From assembly GCA_009886035.1 (NCBI GenBank), contig VFJN01000005.1, positions 1-47,233 on the forward strand: a DNA stretch of 47,233 nt. The letters are read 5' to 3'. The stretch comes from Actinomycetota bacterium. GTDB taxonomy: Bacteria; Actinomycetota; Acidimicrobiia; Acidimicrobiales; VFJN01. Positions 33,201 to 41,508 of the stretch are shown one piece after another; the first letter of the stretch is position 1, and the number at the start of each line of letters is the position of its first letter. The notes below the pieces were generated by a model. It did no database searches. It was not told the DNA's origin and worked only from the letters and a program-made list of their open reading frames with translations. Both the position numbers and the translations under genes were made by a program.

Positions 33201-34982
33201 ATGATTGAGTTGCACGCACCGCTGGCGGGGACCGTGGTGAGGGTAGCGGCGGTGGGTGAGGCGGTGCCGGCGGGCCGAGCGGTGGTCGTGTTGGAGTCGA
33301 TGAAGATGGAATACCCGGTGGAGGCCAGCGTCGGGGGTGTGGTGATGCGCCTGTGGGTGGCGCCCGGCGATGGGGTGGCGGTGGGGGACCGGTTGGCCGT
33401 ACTCGAGCCAACTGACGTACCCGCGGTGGCCGAGGTGGAGTTGGGGAGAACGCGTGACGACCTCGCCGAGGTGCGGGCCCGTCATGCCATTGGGCTCGAC
33501 GGGGCCCGGCCGGATGCGGTGGAGCGGCGGCGCCGCACCGGGCAACGCACCGCCCGGGAGAATGTGGAGGATCTCCTCGATGCGGGCAGTTTCGTGGAGT
33601 ACGGCCCCCTGGCTATCGCCGCCCAGCGCCGCCGCCGACCGCTGGAGGACCTCATCGAGCGCACCCCCGCCGATGGTCTGGTGGGGGGTGTGGGCACCGT
33701 GGCGGGTCACCCGGTGGTGGCGATGTCGTACGACTACACCGTCCTCGCCGGTACGCAGGGCCTGCAGAATCACCGCAAGAAGGACCGCCTGTTCGATGTG
33801 GCCGAGCGTCAACAACTTCCCGTGGTGTTTTTTGCCGAGGGCGGCGGCGGCCGCCCCGGCGACACCGACGGCACCGGCGTATCCGGTCTCGATTGCATGG
33901 CCTTTCTGTTCTTCGGCCAACTTTCAGGGCTCGTGCCGTTGGTGGGCATCACCAGTGGCCGCTGCTTCGCCGGCAACGCAGCCATCCTTGGCTGTTGCGA
34001 CGTGATCATCGCCACCGACGGCTCCAATATCGGCATGGGCGGTCCGGCCATGATTGAAGGCGGTGGCCTCGGCGTGTTTCCCCCGGAGGCCATCGGCCCG
34101 ATGGCGGTGCAGGTCCCTAACGGCGTGGTCGACATTGCCGTACCCGACGAAGCCGCCGCCGTGGTGGCCGCCCGGCAGTACCTCTCCTATTTTCAGGGCA
34201 GCACCGAGGACTGGACGGCTCCGGACCCCGCGCTGGCCCGCACCGTGATCCCGGAGAATCGGTTGGCGGTGTACGACGTACGCGCCGCGGTGGCCTCGAT
34301 CGTTGATGTGGACTCGATGCTCGAACTGCGCTCCGCCTTCGGCGCCGGCATGGTTACCGCGCTGGCCCGCGTCGAGGGTTCTCCACTCGGGATCGTGGCC
34401 AACAATCCCCTCCACCGGGCCGGCGCCATCGACGCCGACGGGGCCGATAAGGCCGCTCGCTTTCTGCAACTCTGCGATGCCTTTGACCTGCCCGTGCTGT
34501 TTCTGTGCGATACGCCGGGGATCATGGTGGGCCCGGAGGCAGAGGCCACGGCTCTCGTGCGCCACGTAAGCCGACTGTTTGTCACCGGGGCCAACATCAC
34601 CGTGCCGACGGGCACCATCATCCTGCGCAAGGGCTATGGGCTCGGGGCGCAGGCGATGGCGGGCGGCAGTTTCAAGGCCCCCCTGTTTTGCATCGCGTGG
34701 CCCACTGGCGAGTTCGGGGGGATGGGTCTCGAAGGTGCTGTGCGTCTTGGGTACCGCCAGGAACTTGAGGCCATCACCGACCCCGCCGAGCGAAAGCGCA
34801 CGTACGAGGAGATGGTCGACCGCATGTATGTTCACGGCCGGGCGGTGAACACGGCCAGCCACTTTGAGATCGATGACGTGGTGGATCCGGCCGACTCTCG
34901 ACGCTGGATCGCCACCACCTTCGCGGCCGCCCCGAGGGTGATCCGGACGGGCAAGAAGCGGCCCAACATTGATACCTGGTGA
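33201..34982 (+). CDS. biotin-carrier/carboxyltransferase fusion (acyl-CoA carboxylase component)
   Basis: From ATG 33201 (GGGG just upstream) the product is 593 residues. Residues 1-75 are a biotinyl domain with VVLESMKMEYPVEA (biotinylated K35). Residues about 95-593 are a carboxyltransferase of the propionyl/methylcrotonyl-CoA type: RRRRTGQRTARENVEDLLD, GGVGTVAGHPVV, GITSGRCFAGNA, DVIIATDGSNIGMGGPAMIEGGG, FLCDTPGIMVGPEAE and RKGYGLGAQAM. It would transfer CO2 from carboxybiotin to an acyl-CoA. Normally the biotin carrier is fused to the biotin carboxylase subunit, and CT stands alone. Here BCCP precedes CT and no biotin carboxylase gene is in the window, so a separate one must be recruited. 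An upstream in-frame start (33108) adds no homologous residues. Confidence 0.88.
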   Translation: MIELHAPLAGTVVRVAAVGEAVPAGRAVVVLESMKMEYPVEASVGGVVMRLWVAPGDGVAVGDRLAVLEPTDVPAVAEVELGRTRDDLAEVRARHAIGLDGARPDAVERRRRTGQRTARENVEDLLDAGSFVEYGPLAIAAQRRRRPLEDLIERTPADGLVGGVGTVAGHPVVAMSYDYTVLAGTQGLQNHRKKDRLFDVAERQQLPVVFFAEGGGGRPGDTDGTGVSGLDCMAFLFFGQLSGLVPLVGITSGRCFAGNAAILGCCDVIIATDGSNIGMGGPAMIEGGGLGVFPPEAIGPMAVQVPNGVVDIAVPDEAAAVVAARQYLSYFQGSTEDWTAPDPALARTVIPENRLAVYDVRAAVASIVDVDSMLELRSAFGAGMVTALARVEGSPLGIVANNPLHRAGAIDADGADKAARFLQLCDAFDLPVLFLCDTPGIMVGPEAEATALVRHVSRLFVTGANITVPTGTIILRKGYGLGAQAMAGGSFKAPLFCIAWPTGEFGGMGLEGAVRLGYRQELEAITDPAERKRTYEEMVDRMYVHGRAVNTASHFEIDDVVDPADSRRWIATTFAAAPRVIRTGKKRPNIDTW

Positions 34983-35020
34983 TTCGGGGACGCGGTGAGA
35001 CGCCGGTAAGGTTGTCGTCC

Positions 35021-35560
35021 ATGACGAAGATCTGGACAGGCAAGGGAGACGACGGCACCACCGGGCTGCTCTATGGCGGTCGTGATCTCAAGTCGTCTCC
35101 TCGGTTCGAGGCCCTCGGTCACCTGGATGAAGCGCAGGCGGCTATCGGGATGGCGCGCGCCGAGACGCCCGCTCAGGGTGAGCTGAATGGGTTCCTCGTG
35201 GGGGTTGAGCGAGATCTGTGGGTCCTTATGGCGGAGATGGCGACCGATACCGCCAACCACCCCAAACTCACCGAGGGCACCTCGAAAGTCTCAGCCGCCA
35301 TGGTGACCGCCATCGAGGTGATCATCGACAACGTGAGCGAGCGCTTCGTGCTTCCCGCCGAGTTCGTGGTGCCCGGCCAGGACCGAACCTCGGCGTTGCT
35401 GGACCTTGCTCGCGCGGTGGTGCGGCGGGCGGAACGAGCCTCGGTGGGGATAGTGGAGGATGGCTCCCAGATCATCCCGTACCTAAATCGTCTTTCCTCC
35501 CTATTGTGGACCTTCGCTCGCTGGGTAGAAGGCGTGCCACTTCTCGCCCGAGAAACCTGA
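35021..35560 (+). CDS. PduO-type ATP:cob(I)alamin adenosyltransferase
   Basis: A 179-residue protein with the family N-terminus MTKIWTGKGDDGTTGLLYGG (P-loop-like ATP site), GHLDEAQAAIG, FVVPGQDRTSALLDLARAVVRRAER (ATP and cobalamin contacts) and NRLSSLLWTFARW at the end. It makes adenosylcobalamin, used by enzymes such as methylmalonyl-CoA mutase. ATG 35021 is chosen because homology starts there; there is no Shine-Dalgarno. The preceding carboxylase-like gene could feed methylmalonyl-CoA chemistry if it acts on propionyl-CoA, which would fit an adenosylcobalamin enzyme; that link is inference. Confidence 0.93.
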   Translation: MTKIWTGKGDDGTTGLLYGGRDLKSSPRFEALGHLDEAQAAIGMARAETPAQGELNGFLVGVERDLWVLMAEMATDTANHPKLTEGTSKVSAAMVTAIEVIIDNVSERFVLPAEFVVPGQDRTSALLDLARAVVRRAERASVGIVEDGSQIIPYLNRLSSLLWTFARWVEGVPLLARET

Positions 35561-35579
35561 TCCTCGAAGGATCCCCACC

Positions 35580-37037
35580 ATGCCGCTGACCATCACGCTT
35601 GCTCGCAGTATCCCGGCCGGGCTCGAGGCTCATGCTGTGGCCATGTTCGAGGGCCAAAGCAGCGGGGGCGGGGTGGACTGGATCTCCCTCGAGGCCCAGC
35701 GTTTCCATGGCCGCCGGGGCGAGGTGCGGGTCCTGTCGGACTCGGCTGGGCACGTCACCTTTGTGGTGGGGGTCGGTCCGGCGGCCATGGTGGATGCCAA
35801 TGTCGTTCGTCATGCCTGTGGCGGGCTGGCTCGGGCGGCGCGGCGGTACAGCACGTTGTCGGTGGATTTCTCGGGGTGTGTGCGGGATGAATTGAGCCCT
35901 GCTCGGGTGGCCCAGGCCATCGCCGAGGGCCTTGTGCTGGGTGGCTACCGCTTCTTGACCTACAAGGCCGACCCCACCCCCACAGTGCTGGAGCGGGTGA
36001 CCATCCTGGGTGGTGGCGGTCAGCGGGTGCAGGCGGCGATCGATCGCGGGGTGGTGATCGCCGAGGCGGTGAACCGCACCCGGGACTTGGTGAATGAACC
36101 CGGGGGCACGCTGACGCCGATCGAATTTGCCAAGCGGGCCGTGAAGGAAGGTCAGCGGGCCGGGTTCACCGTGACCGTGTGGGATGAGAAGGAGATCCGC
36201 CAGCAACGCCTCGGTGGCCTGCTCGGGATAAGCCGCGGTTCCTTCCAGGCGCCGCGCTTTCTGCAGTTGTCCTATGAACCCGCCAAACCGCGCCACACCG
36301 TCGCCCTCGTGGGTAAGGGAGTCACCTTCGACTCCGGTGGCTTGTCGCTCAAGTCCTCGGAGGGGATGGTCGGCATGAAGGAAGACATGGCGGGCGCCGC
36401 CGCCGTGCTCGGGGCCATGAGTGCGATCGCCACCCTGGGGGCCAAGGTGCGAGTGCTGGGATTCCTTCCGTTGACCGACAACATGACCGGTGGCGATGCC
36501 ACTCGGGTGGGCGATGTGCTCACGATTCGCAACGGGACCACCGTGGAGGTGCTCAACACCGATGCCGAAGGTCGGTTGCTGCTGGCCGATGCGCTGTCGC
36601 TGGCTTCGGAGCACGAGCCTGATGCCATCGTGGATCTCGCCACGTTGACCGGCGCGTGCATGGTGGGGCTGGGCGAACGCATCGCCGGTCTGATGAGCAA
36701 TCACGCCGGATGGTCAGCGCAGGTGTGCTCGGCCGCTGAGCGGGCGGGGGAGTGGGTGTGGCCCCTGCCTCTGCCGCCGTACCTGAAGGGAAAACTTCGC
36801 AGCGACATCGCTGATCTGAAGAACATCACCGGCCTGCGCTACGGCGGCACCCTGGCGGCGGGAGTGTTCCTGGAGCACTTCGTGGCGGGCGACATCCCCT
36901 GGGTTCACCTCGACATCGCCGGTCCGGCCGATGCTCCCGAAGTTGACGGTGAGATCGTGAAGGGGGGCACCGGATTCGGGGTGCGCACCCTGGTGGAGAT
37001 GATCGACGGTTTCGTGAAGCCGAAGCCGATCCCCTGA
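35580..37037 (+). CDS. pepA: leucyl aminopeptidase (M17)
   Basis: A 485-residue cytosolic aminopeptidase with two metal ions. The C-terminal catalytic domain shows VALVGKGVTFDSGGLSLK (Lys and Asp ligands), MKEDMAGAAAV (Asp) and the family signature NTDAEGRLLLADAL (about residue 326; Asp, Glu, Arg). The N-terminal domain is the usual macro-like fold. It releases N-terminal Leu and other residues from peptides. It starts 19 bases after the adenosyltransferase gene and ends 7 bases from a convergent gene. In M. tuberculosis the orthologue also lies near the E2 and lipB genes. Confidence 0.95.
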   Translation: MPLTITLARSIPAGLEAHAVAMFEGQSSGGGVDWISLEAQRFHGRRGEVRVLSDSAGHVTFVVGVGPAAMVDANVVRHACGGLARAARRYSTLSVDFSGCVRDELSPARVAQAIAEGLVLGGYRFLTYKADPTPTVLERVTILGGGGQRVQAAIDRGVVIAEAVNRTRDLVNEPGGTLTPIEFAKRAVKEGQRAGFTVTVWDEKEIRQQRLGGLLGISRGSFQAPRFLQLSYEPAKPRHTVALVGKGVTFDSGGLSLKSSEGMVGMKEDMAGAAAVLGAMSAIATLGAKVRVLGFLPLTDNMTGGDATRVGDVLTIRNGTTVEVLNTDAEGRLLLADALSLASEHEPDAIVDLATLTGACMVGLGERIAGLMSNHAGWSAQVCSAAERAGEWVWPLPLPPYLKGKLRSDIADLKNITGLRYGGTLAAGVFLEHFVAGDIPWVHLDIAGPADAPEVDGEIVKGGTGFGVRTLVEMIDGFVKPKPIP

Positions 37038-37044
37038 ACCGACC

Positions 37045-37680
37045 TCAGGCGGCGGTTGGGGGCCGGTCACCGGCGGTGAGTCGTTGCGTAACCCCACCAT
37101 GGGCGACGGCCCAGGCCACCGCCTCATGGGCCATGGCCGGGTGCACGGCACGACCGTGAAGCAAGCGCTCGGCGGTGGCAACGTCCTCGCCGTCAGCGAG
37201 TAGTGATAGCGCCAGGCCGCGAGCGTGTTCTCGACGCTCATCGGGGGAGGGGTGGGCCCGCGCACTGGCCGTCCAGCGGCGATGCTCGTCTTGGAGATGC
37301 GGGGGAAGGCGATCGATTTGGTACTGGGTGAGGGGCGGGAGTTTTCGTCGCACCTGCATTTCGGTGGTGCCCACCATGGCCACCACCCCGAAGCGGGCGC
37401 AACGTTGCATGGTGCGCACGAAGGGGGAGTTCTGGCCGGAGCGGGTGCCGAGGCCGAGTTCGGTGGCGATGAGGGCCAGATCGAGGTCGAAGCCTTCGGG
37501 GGCGGCCTCGAGGGCGTCCACTAAGCGTCGCAGCAACCAGGTGGCGCTAGGGCCGAGGATGCCGAGCCAGAATCGTTCCACATAGGCGGAGCGAGCGTCG
37601 TGGCCGATCTGGTCGATGACGGCATCGGGTAGAGGTCGCACCGCCAGGGTGGTGATCGGGAAGGTGGGTAGGGCCGGCAT
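37045..37680 (-). CDS. conserved actinobacterial protein of unknown function
   Basis: From ATG 37680 (GAGGAG ten bases upstream) the product is 211 residues. Visible segments are HDARSAYVERFWLGILGPSA, FDLDLALIATELGLGTRSG, NSPFVRTMQRCARFGV and a strand-turn-strand region ending MQVRRKLPPLTQYQIDRL. The arrangement of helices and the basic wing-like stretch suggest a winged-helix DNA-binding fold, but I cannot name it. It has no signal peptide or membrane segment. A tandem 10-base repeat lies 29 bases upstream of the start and may be its own operator. It is convergent with pepA. Confidence 0.75.
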   Translation of the reverse strand: MPALPTFPITTLAVRPLPDAVIDQIGHDARSAYVERFWLGILGPSATWLLRRLVDALEAAPEGFDLDLALIATELGLGTRSGQNSPFVRTMQRCARFGVVAMVGTTEMQVRRKLPPLTQYQIDRLPPHLQDEHRRWTASARAHPSPDERREHARGLALSLLADGEDVATAERLLHGRAVHPAMAHEAVAWAVAHGGVTQRLTAGDRPPTAA

Positions 37681-37708
37681 GGGGTCTCCTCGTGGATGCT
37701 GTTGTTTT

Positions 37709-37728
37709 GTGTAGTTTCGTGTAGTTTC
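37709..37728. repeat. tandem 10-base repeat in a divergent promoter region
   Basis: GTGTAGTTTC occurs twice head to tail with no spacer (read on the minus strand: GAAACTACAC twice). The 10-base period equals about one DNA turn, so a protein could bind both copies on one face. It lies 29 bases upstream of the conserved unknown gene (start 37680) and 135 bases upstream of the rhodanese-ThiF gene, in an AT-rich patch. Confidence 0.6.
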
Positions 37729-37863
37729 ATCCAACCGTCAACGGGCAGTTTGCCGTCCGGGGAGGATCAGTCCGTGGGGCGGGAATGAGGGGCCTCGTCC
37801 AATTGCTGACCCATTCGGTAGGCTTTCCCTGCTCCCGTGAGATCCCCCCGAGGACTGATTCCG

Positions 37864-39045
37864 ATGCCCAGTTTCCGTGAACTCCTGGCCACCACCAAGA
37901 CCGAGATTCGCGAAGTCGACACCGCCGAGACCGAGGCGGCGCGCGCCCGGGCCGACGTCGTGATCCTCGACGTGCGCGAGCCCGAGGAACACGAGCAAGG
38001 GGCGATCCCCGGGGCGCTTCACATCGCCCGGGGCACCCTGGAGAGCTCGATCGAGAGCCGCATCCCCGACAAGTCGACGCCGGTCATTATCCACTGCGCC
38101 TCCGGGGTGCGCTCGGCCTTCGCGGCCAAGACGCTCGCCGAACTGGGCTACACCGACGTGGCCTCCATGGCGGGTGGATTCAACAAGTGGAAAGACGAGA
38201 GCCGCGACTGGGCCGCCCCCCGCAGCCTCAGCGCCGACCAGCGCAACCGTTACCAGCGCCACCTGTTGCTCCCCGAGGTGGACGTGGTCGGCCAGCAAAC
38301 ACTCCTCGACTCCCGGGTGCTCTTGTTGGGGGCCGGCGGTTTGGGCTCGCCGGCCGCCCTCTATCTGGCGGCCGCCGGGGTGGGGACCATCGGCATCATC
38401 GACATGGATGTTGTTGACGCATCGAATCTGCAGCGCCAGATCCTCCACAACATGGAGCGCATCGGCGACCGCAAGGTGGACTCCGCCCGTAAGACCCTCA
38501 CGCTGCTCAACCCCGATGTCGACGTCGTCTCCTTCGATGTTCGCCTCGGTGCGGACAACGTGATGGACATTCTCCCGGGTTGGGACATCATCGTGGATGG
38601 CACCGACAACTTCCCCACTCGCTTTTTGGTAAACGACGCCTCGGTGAAACTCGGCATTCCCGTTGTCCACGGTTCGATCTTCCGCTTCGAGGGCATGGTC
38701 ACCGTGTTTGATCCGCAGCACGGACCCACCTACCGCGACATGGTGCCGGAGCCGCCTCCCGCCGAAATGGCGCCGAGTTGCGCCGAGGCGGGGGTGCTGG
38801 GCGTTCTGCCGGGAATTATCGGCTCGATCCAGGCCATCGAGACCATCAAATTGCTGCTCGGACTGGGAGATCCGTTGGTGGGACGCCTGTTGGCCTACGA
38901 CAGCCTCGAGCAATCTTTCCGGGAGTACAAGATTCGGCCGGACCCGACCAACGAGATCACCTACGCCAACCGGGACCGCATTGTGGTGGCCGAACTCGAT
39001 GGCCTGTGCCTACCTCATCCGCTCCAAGCCCCTGCGGCCCCCTGA
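37864..39045 (+). CDS. rhodanese-ThiF fusion, MoeZ/MoeB-type sulfur-carrier adenylyltransferase
   Basis: From ATG 37864 (GAGGA upstream) the product is 393 residues. Residues 1-118 are a rhodanese domain with the persulfide cysteine in IIHCASGVRS (Cys 78). Residues about 127-393 are an E1-like adenylyltransferase: YQRHLLLPEV, LLLGAGGLGSPAALYLA, DGTDNFPTRFLVND and PSCAEAGVLGVLPG. It would adenylate the C-terminal glycine of a sulfur-carrier protein and supply sulfur, for molybdopterin, thiamine or cysteine. In the best-known MoeZ/MOCS3 proteins the rhodanese is C-terminal; here it is N-terminal. Zinc-binding CxxC pairs are absent, as in actinobacterial MoeZ. Confidence 0.88.
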   Translation: MPSFRELLATTKTEIREVDTAETEAARARADVVILDVREPEEHEQGAIPGALHIARGTLESSIESRIPDKSTPVIIHCASGVRSAFAAKTLAELGYTDVASMAGGFNKWKDESRDWAAPRSLSADQRNRYQRHLLLPEVDVVGQQTLLDSRVLLLGAGGLGSPAALYLAAAGVGTIGIIDMDVVDASNLQRQILHNMERIGDRKVDSARKTLTLLNPDVDVVSFDVRLGADNVMDILPGWDIIVDGTDNFPTRFLVNDASVKLGIPVVHGSIFRFEGMVTVFDPQHGPTYRDMVPEPPPAEMAPSCAEAGVLGVLPGIIGSIQAIETIKLLLGLGDPLVGRLLAYDSLEQSFREYKIRPDPTNEITYANRDRIVVAELDGLCLPHPLQAPAAP

Positions 39046-39091
39046 GGAGCGTCCGGCGCGCCGGGCACGCCAGCGGCGAGGATGGCATGGC

Positions 39092-40024
39092 GTGACCACC
39101 CCACCCGCTTCTCCGCCCCTCACTCTGTCCCGACTTGCCTCGACCACTGTCGGGGTGGCCCTCGCGCTGGTGGCGGGAGGATTCGTGGTGCGCACGATGG
39201 TGCGGGATCGACGCCAGCTCGGCGATGCGCTATCGGCGGCATCGCCGGGATGGATCTTCCTCGCGGTGGTGCTGGCCGTGGTGGGGATGACGGCCATCGC
39301 CATCCCCTGGCGGTATGCCGTCCGTGCCGTTGGCGAGGACCTGCCGCTGTCCCAGGTGATCGCCCGCTACTACCTGGGCGAGATCGGGAAATACGTGCCG
39401 GGTGGGGTGTGGTCGATTCTGGGTCGCGCCGAACTGGCTACCCGCTGGGGCATCCCCCGTCCCGCCGCCTACGGAAGTGTGTTGTTGTCGCTCGTTACCT
39501 TGTACCTGGCGGCGATGACCCTGGTGGTGATGGCCCTCCCCGCGTTGTGGGGTAGCGAGGATACGGCGGCACTGGTCGTGGTGGCCTTGCTCCCGGTGGG
39601 TCTCGGCGCGTTGCACCCGGCGGTCCTGCAGCGAGCGAAGGCCCTGGTGGAGCGCGTCACCCGCCACCCGGTGGATTTTGTCATCCCCGCCTGGGGCACA
39701 TCGGTGTCCCTCGTGTTTCGTTACGTGCCGGCCTGGACGGCGATCGGCGGAGCCACCTGGGCGGTGGCGCGGGCCCTCGATCCGCACGCGCCGTTGCTGC
39801 CGGTGGCGGCGGCGGCGGTACTGTCGTGGGTGATTGGCTTCGTCCTAGTGCCGGTGCCCGGAGGTCTCGGGGTGCGGGAAGCGGTCTTCGTGGCGGCGGC
39901 GGGATCGCTCGACCCGGGGGTGGCGGCGGCGGTGGCGTTGGCCGCCCGACTGGTGTTCGTACTGGTGGATGCGGTGGGGGCTGTGATCGGTGCGCTGGCG
40001 TTACGGCGCTCAGCCGTGCACTGA
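39092..40024 (+). CDS. flippase-like membrane protein (UPF0104/YbhN type)
   Basis: From GTG 39092 the product is 310 residues with about eight membrane spans. Typical segments are PWRYAVRAVGEDLPLSQV, RYYLGEIGKYVPGGVWSILG and the C-terminal FVLVPVPGGLGVREAVFVA with a final LAARLVFVLVDA. This is the pattern of the lysylphosphatidylglycerol synthetase membrane-domain/AglD group, often encoded with glycosyltransferases and thought to move lipid-linked substrates across the membrane. It leads into a region of surface and glycan genes. Its last 15 bases overlap the convergent CAP-domain gene. Confidence 0.85.
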   Translation: MTTPPASPPLTLSRLASTTVGVALALVAGGFVVRTMVRDRRQLGDALSAASPGWIFLAVVLAVVGMTAIAIPWRYAVRAVGEDLPLSQVIARYYLGEIGKYVPGGVWSILGRAELATRWGIPRPAAYGSVLLSLVTLYLAAMTLVVMALPALWGSEDTAALVVVALLPVGLGALHPAVLQRAKALVERVTRHPVDFVIPAWGTSVSLVFRYVPAWTAIGGATWAVARALDPHAPLLPVAAAAVLSWVIGFVLVPVPGGLGVREAVFVAAAGSLDPGVAAAVALAARLVFVLVDAVGAVIGALALRRSAVH

Positions 40025-41386
40025 AGACAGTGTGGGGGAGGTCGATCCCGCAGTGGACCACCACAACGGGTCACCGGCGGCGGTCGAGGGGTTGAACCAC
40101 ACGATGTCGTCGGCATGGTTGCCGTCGAAGTCCCCGACGGCGGGGAGGTAGTACCCGTCGACGTTGCGTTGGACCGAAGTAAAGGTGCTGCGGGTGGCGC
40201 CGGCGAACCAGAGATAGTCGGCGGGGTCGCCCGGGGCGTACCAATAGATGTCGTCACCAAAGCGCCCATCGAGGTTGGCGGCAAAGGCGGTGTAAAGGCC
40301 GTTCACGACAGTGGCGTTGTTGGTGTAACTACCCCGAGCGCCGGTGGAGTACCAGATCCAGTCGCCGGCTGATCCGGGGGCGTACCAGAACAGATCGTCG
40401 CCGGCGGTGTTGTCGAAGTTTCCGATGACGGGACGGTAGGTGCCGTTGATGGCGGTGGCTACCGAAGTAAAGGTGTCGTTACGGTTGCCGTACCAGTAGT
40501 AATCCGTCGCCGATCCGGCGGCGTACCACAGAAGGTCATCTACTCCATCGCCGTCGTAGTCGCCGACCAGTGGGGCGTAGGTGCCGAGGATGGTCATGGG
40601 CTTGGACACCCAGGAGGTGCCGTTCCAGCTCCAGAGGTAGTCGGACGGGCCGCCCGGTGCATACCAGAGGATTTCGGTGCGCCCATCGCCGTCGAAGTCG
40701 CCGGCGGCCGGGCGGTACTGCCCCACTACCGAGACGGCGGCCTGGCCGAGTGTTTTGTTGGCGTTGCCAAACCACACCTCGTCGGTACCCGAGCCGGGGC
40801 CGTAGGCGAAGAGGTCCTCGCGGCCGTCGCCGTTGAAGTCGCCACTGAGCGGGGTGGCTACCCCCGGGGTCACCAGGCCGGTGACCCCGGCGATGGCCGG
40901 ACCCCGCAGAAAGCGGAACGTCACCCAGATCTTGGCACCGTTGGTGGTGATGCCGACACCGAGCCGGTTGTAATCCCCCACGATGTTGTGCAGATGGCCC
41001 GGTGACCCCATGAAGGCATCGTGGAGCTGTTGCACGTCGTAGCCCACCCCGACGTTCTCGGCGGCGGCCTGCCAGGAGGGTTCCACCGCCGCGATATCGG
41101 CCGCGAGACCGGGGTCGTGCGCGAGGGAGTTGCGGGCGTTCATCTGTGAGGACCAGTCGCGCGCCGTGGCCGCTAGTTTCGTATCGATCACGAGAGGCGG
41201 GAGGCCCCTACTTACCCGCTCTTGGTTGAGTTTGGTGGCGAAGGTGGCTTCGGCCTCGCTCGGGCTGCTGATCGCCACCGCCGGTGCCGCGCCGGCGGCG
41301 GGAGTGACCGCCAGTGAGAGGGTGGAGAGAAGCAGACAAACCAGCGTGGAGGCAACGAGACGGAGGGAGCGGTGGCGAGTGATCAT
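40010..41386 (-). CDS. secreted CAP/SCP-domain protein with six FG-GAP/VCBS repeats
   Basis: From ATG 41386 the product is 458 residues; ATG 41413 is an alternative. A signal peptide (LVASTLVCLLLSTLSLAV, then AAGAAPA) leads into a CAP domain at about 40-155: RVSRGLPPLVID, ARNSLAHDPGL (His), AAENVGVGYD (Glu) and SPGHLHNIVGDYNRLGVGI (His). Then come six FG-GAP/VCBS-like repeats (about 175-450) with calcium-type loops such as GDFDGDGRTEILWYAPG and GDYDGDGVDDLLWYAAG, each followed by D-LW motifs. These repeats likely form a beta-propeller outside the cell. CAP domains in bacteria have varied, mostly unproven roles. It is divergent from another secreted gene with the same repeats. Confidence 0.87.
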   Translation of the reverse strand: MITRHRSLRLVASTLVCLLLSTLSLAVTPAAGAAPAVAISSPSEAEATFATKLNQERVSRGLPPLVIDTKLAATARDWSSQMNARNSLAHDPGLAADIAAVEPSWQAAAENVGVGYDVQQLHDAFMGSPGHLHNIVGDYNRLGVGITTNGAKIWVTFRFLRGPAIAGVTGLVTPGVATPLSGDFNGDGREDLFAYGPGSGTDEVWFGNANKTLGQAAVSVVGQYRPAAGDFDGDGRTEILWYAPGGPSDYLWSWNGTSWVSKPMTILGTYAPLVGDYDGDGVDDLLWYAAGSATDYYWYGNRNDTFTSVATAINGTYRPVIGNFDNTAGDDLFWYAPGSAGDWIWYSTGARGSYTNNATVVNGLYTAFAANLDGRFGDDIYWYAPGDPADYLWFAGATRSTFTSVQRNVDGYYLPAVGDFDGNHADDIVWFNPSTAAGDPLWWSTAGSTSPTLSSVHG

Positions 41387-41508
41387 TGTTGGGTGAATCG
41401 GCCGCGGAAACATGAATCTTGAGGAAAACTTGCCTGGCTTGGTGTCGAGACAGGCGCGGTGCCGACCGGTAAGATGAGCCCGTCCCCCGTCATCGATACC
41501 CCCTCGTC

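Noticed and set aside
37864-39045. Loss of zinc cysteines in the ThiF domain as a defect
   Set aside because: Actinobacterial MoeZ proteins also lack these CxxC pairs, so it is normal for the group.
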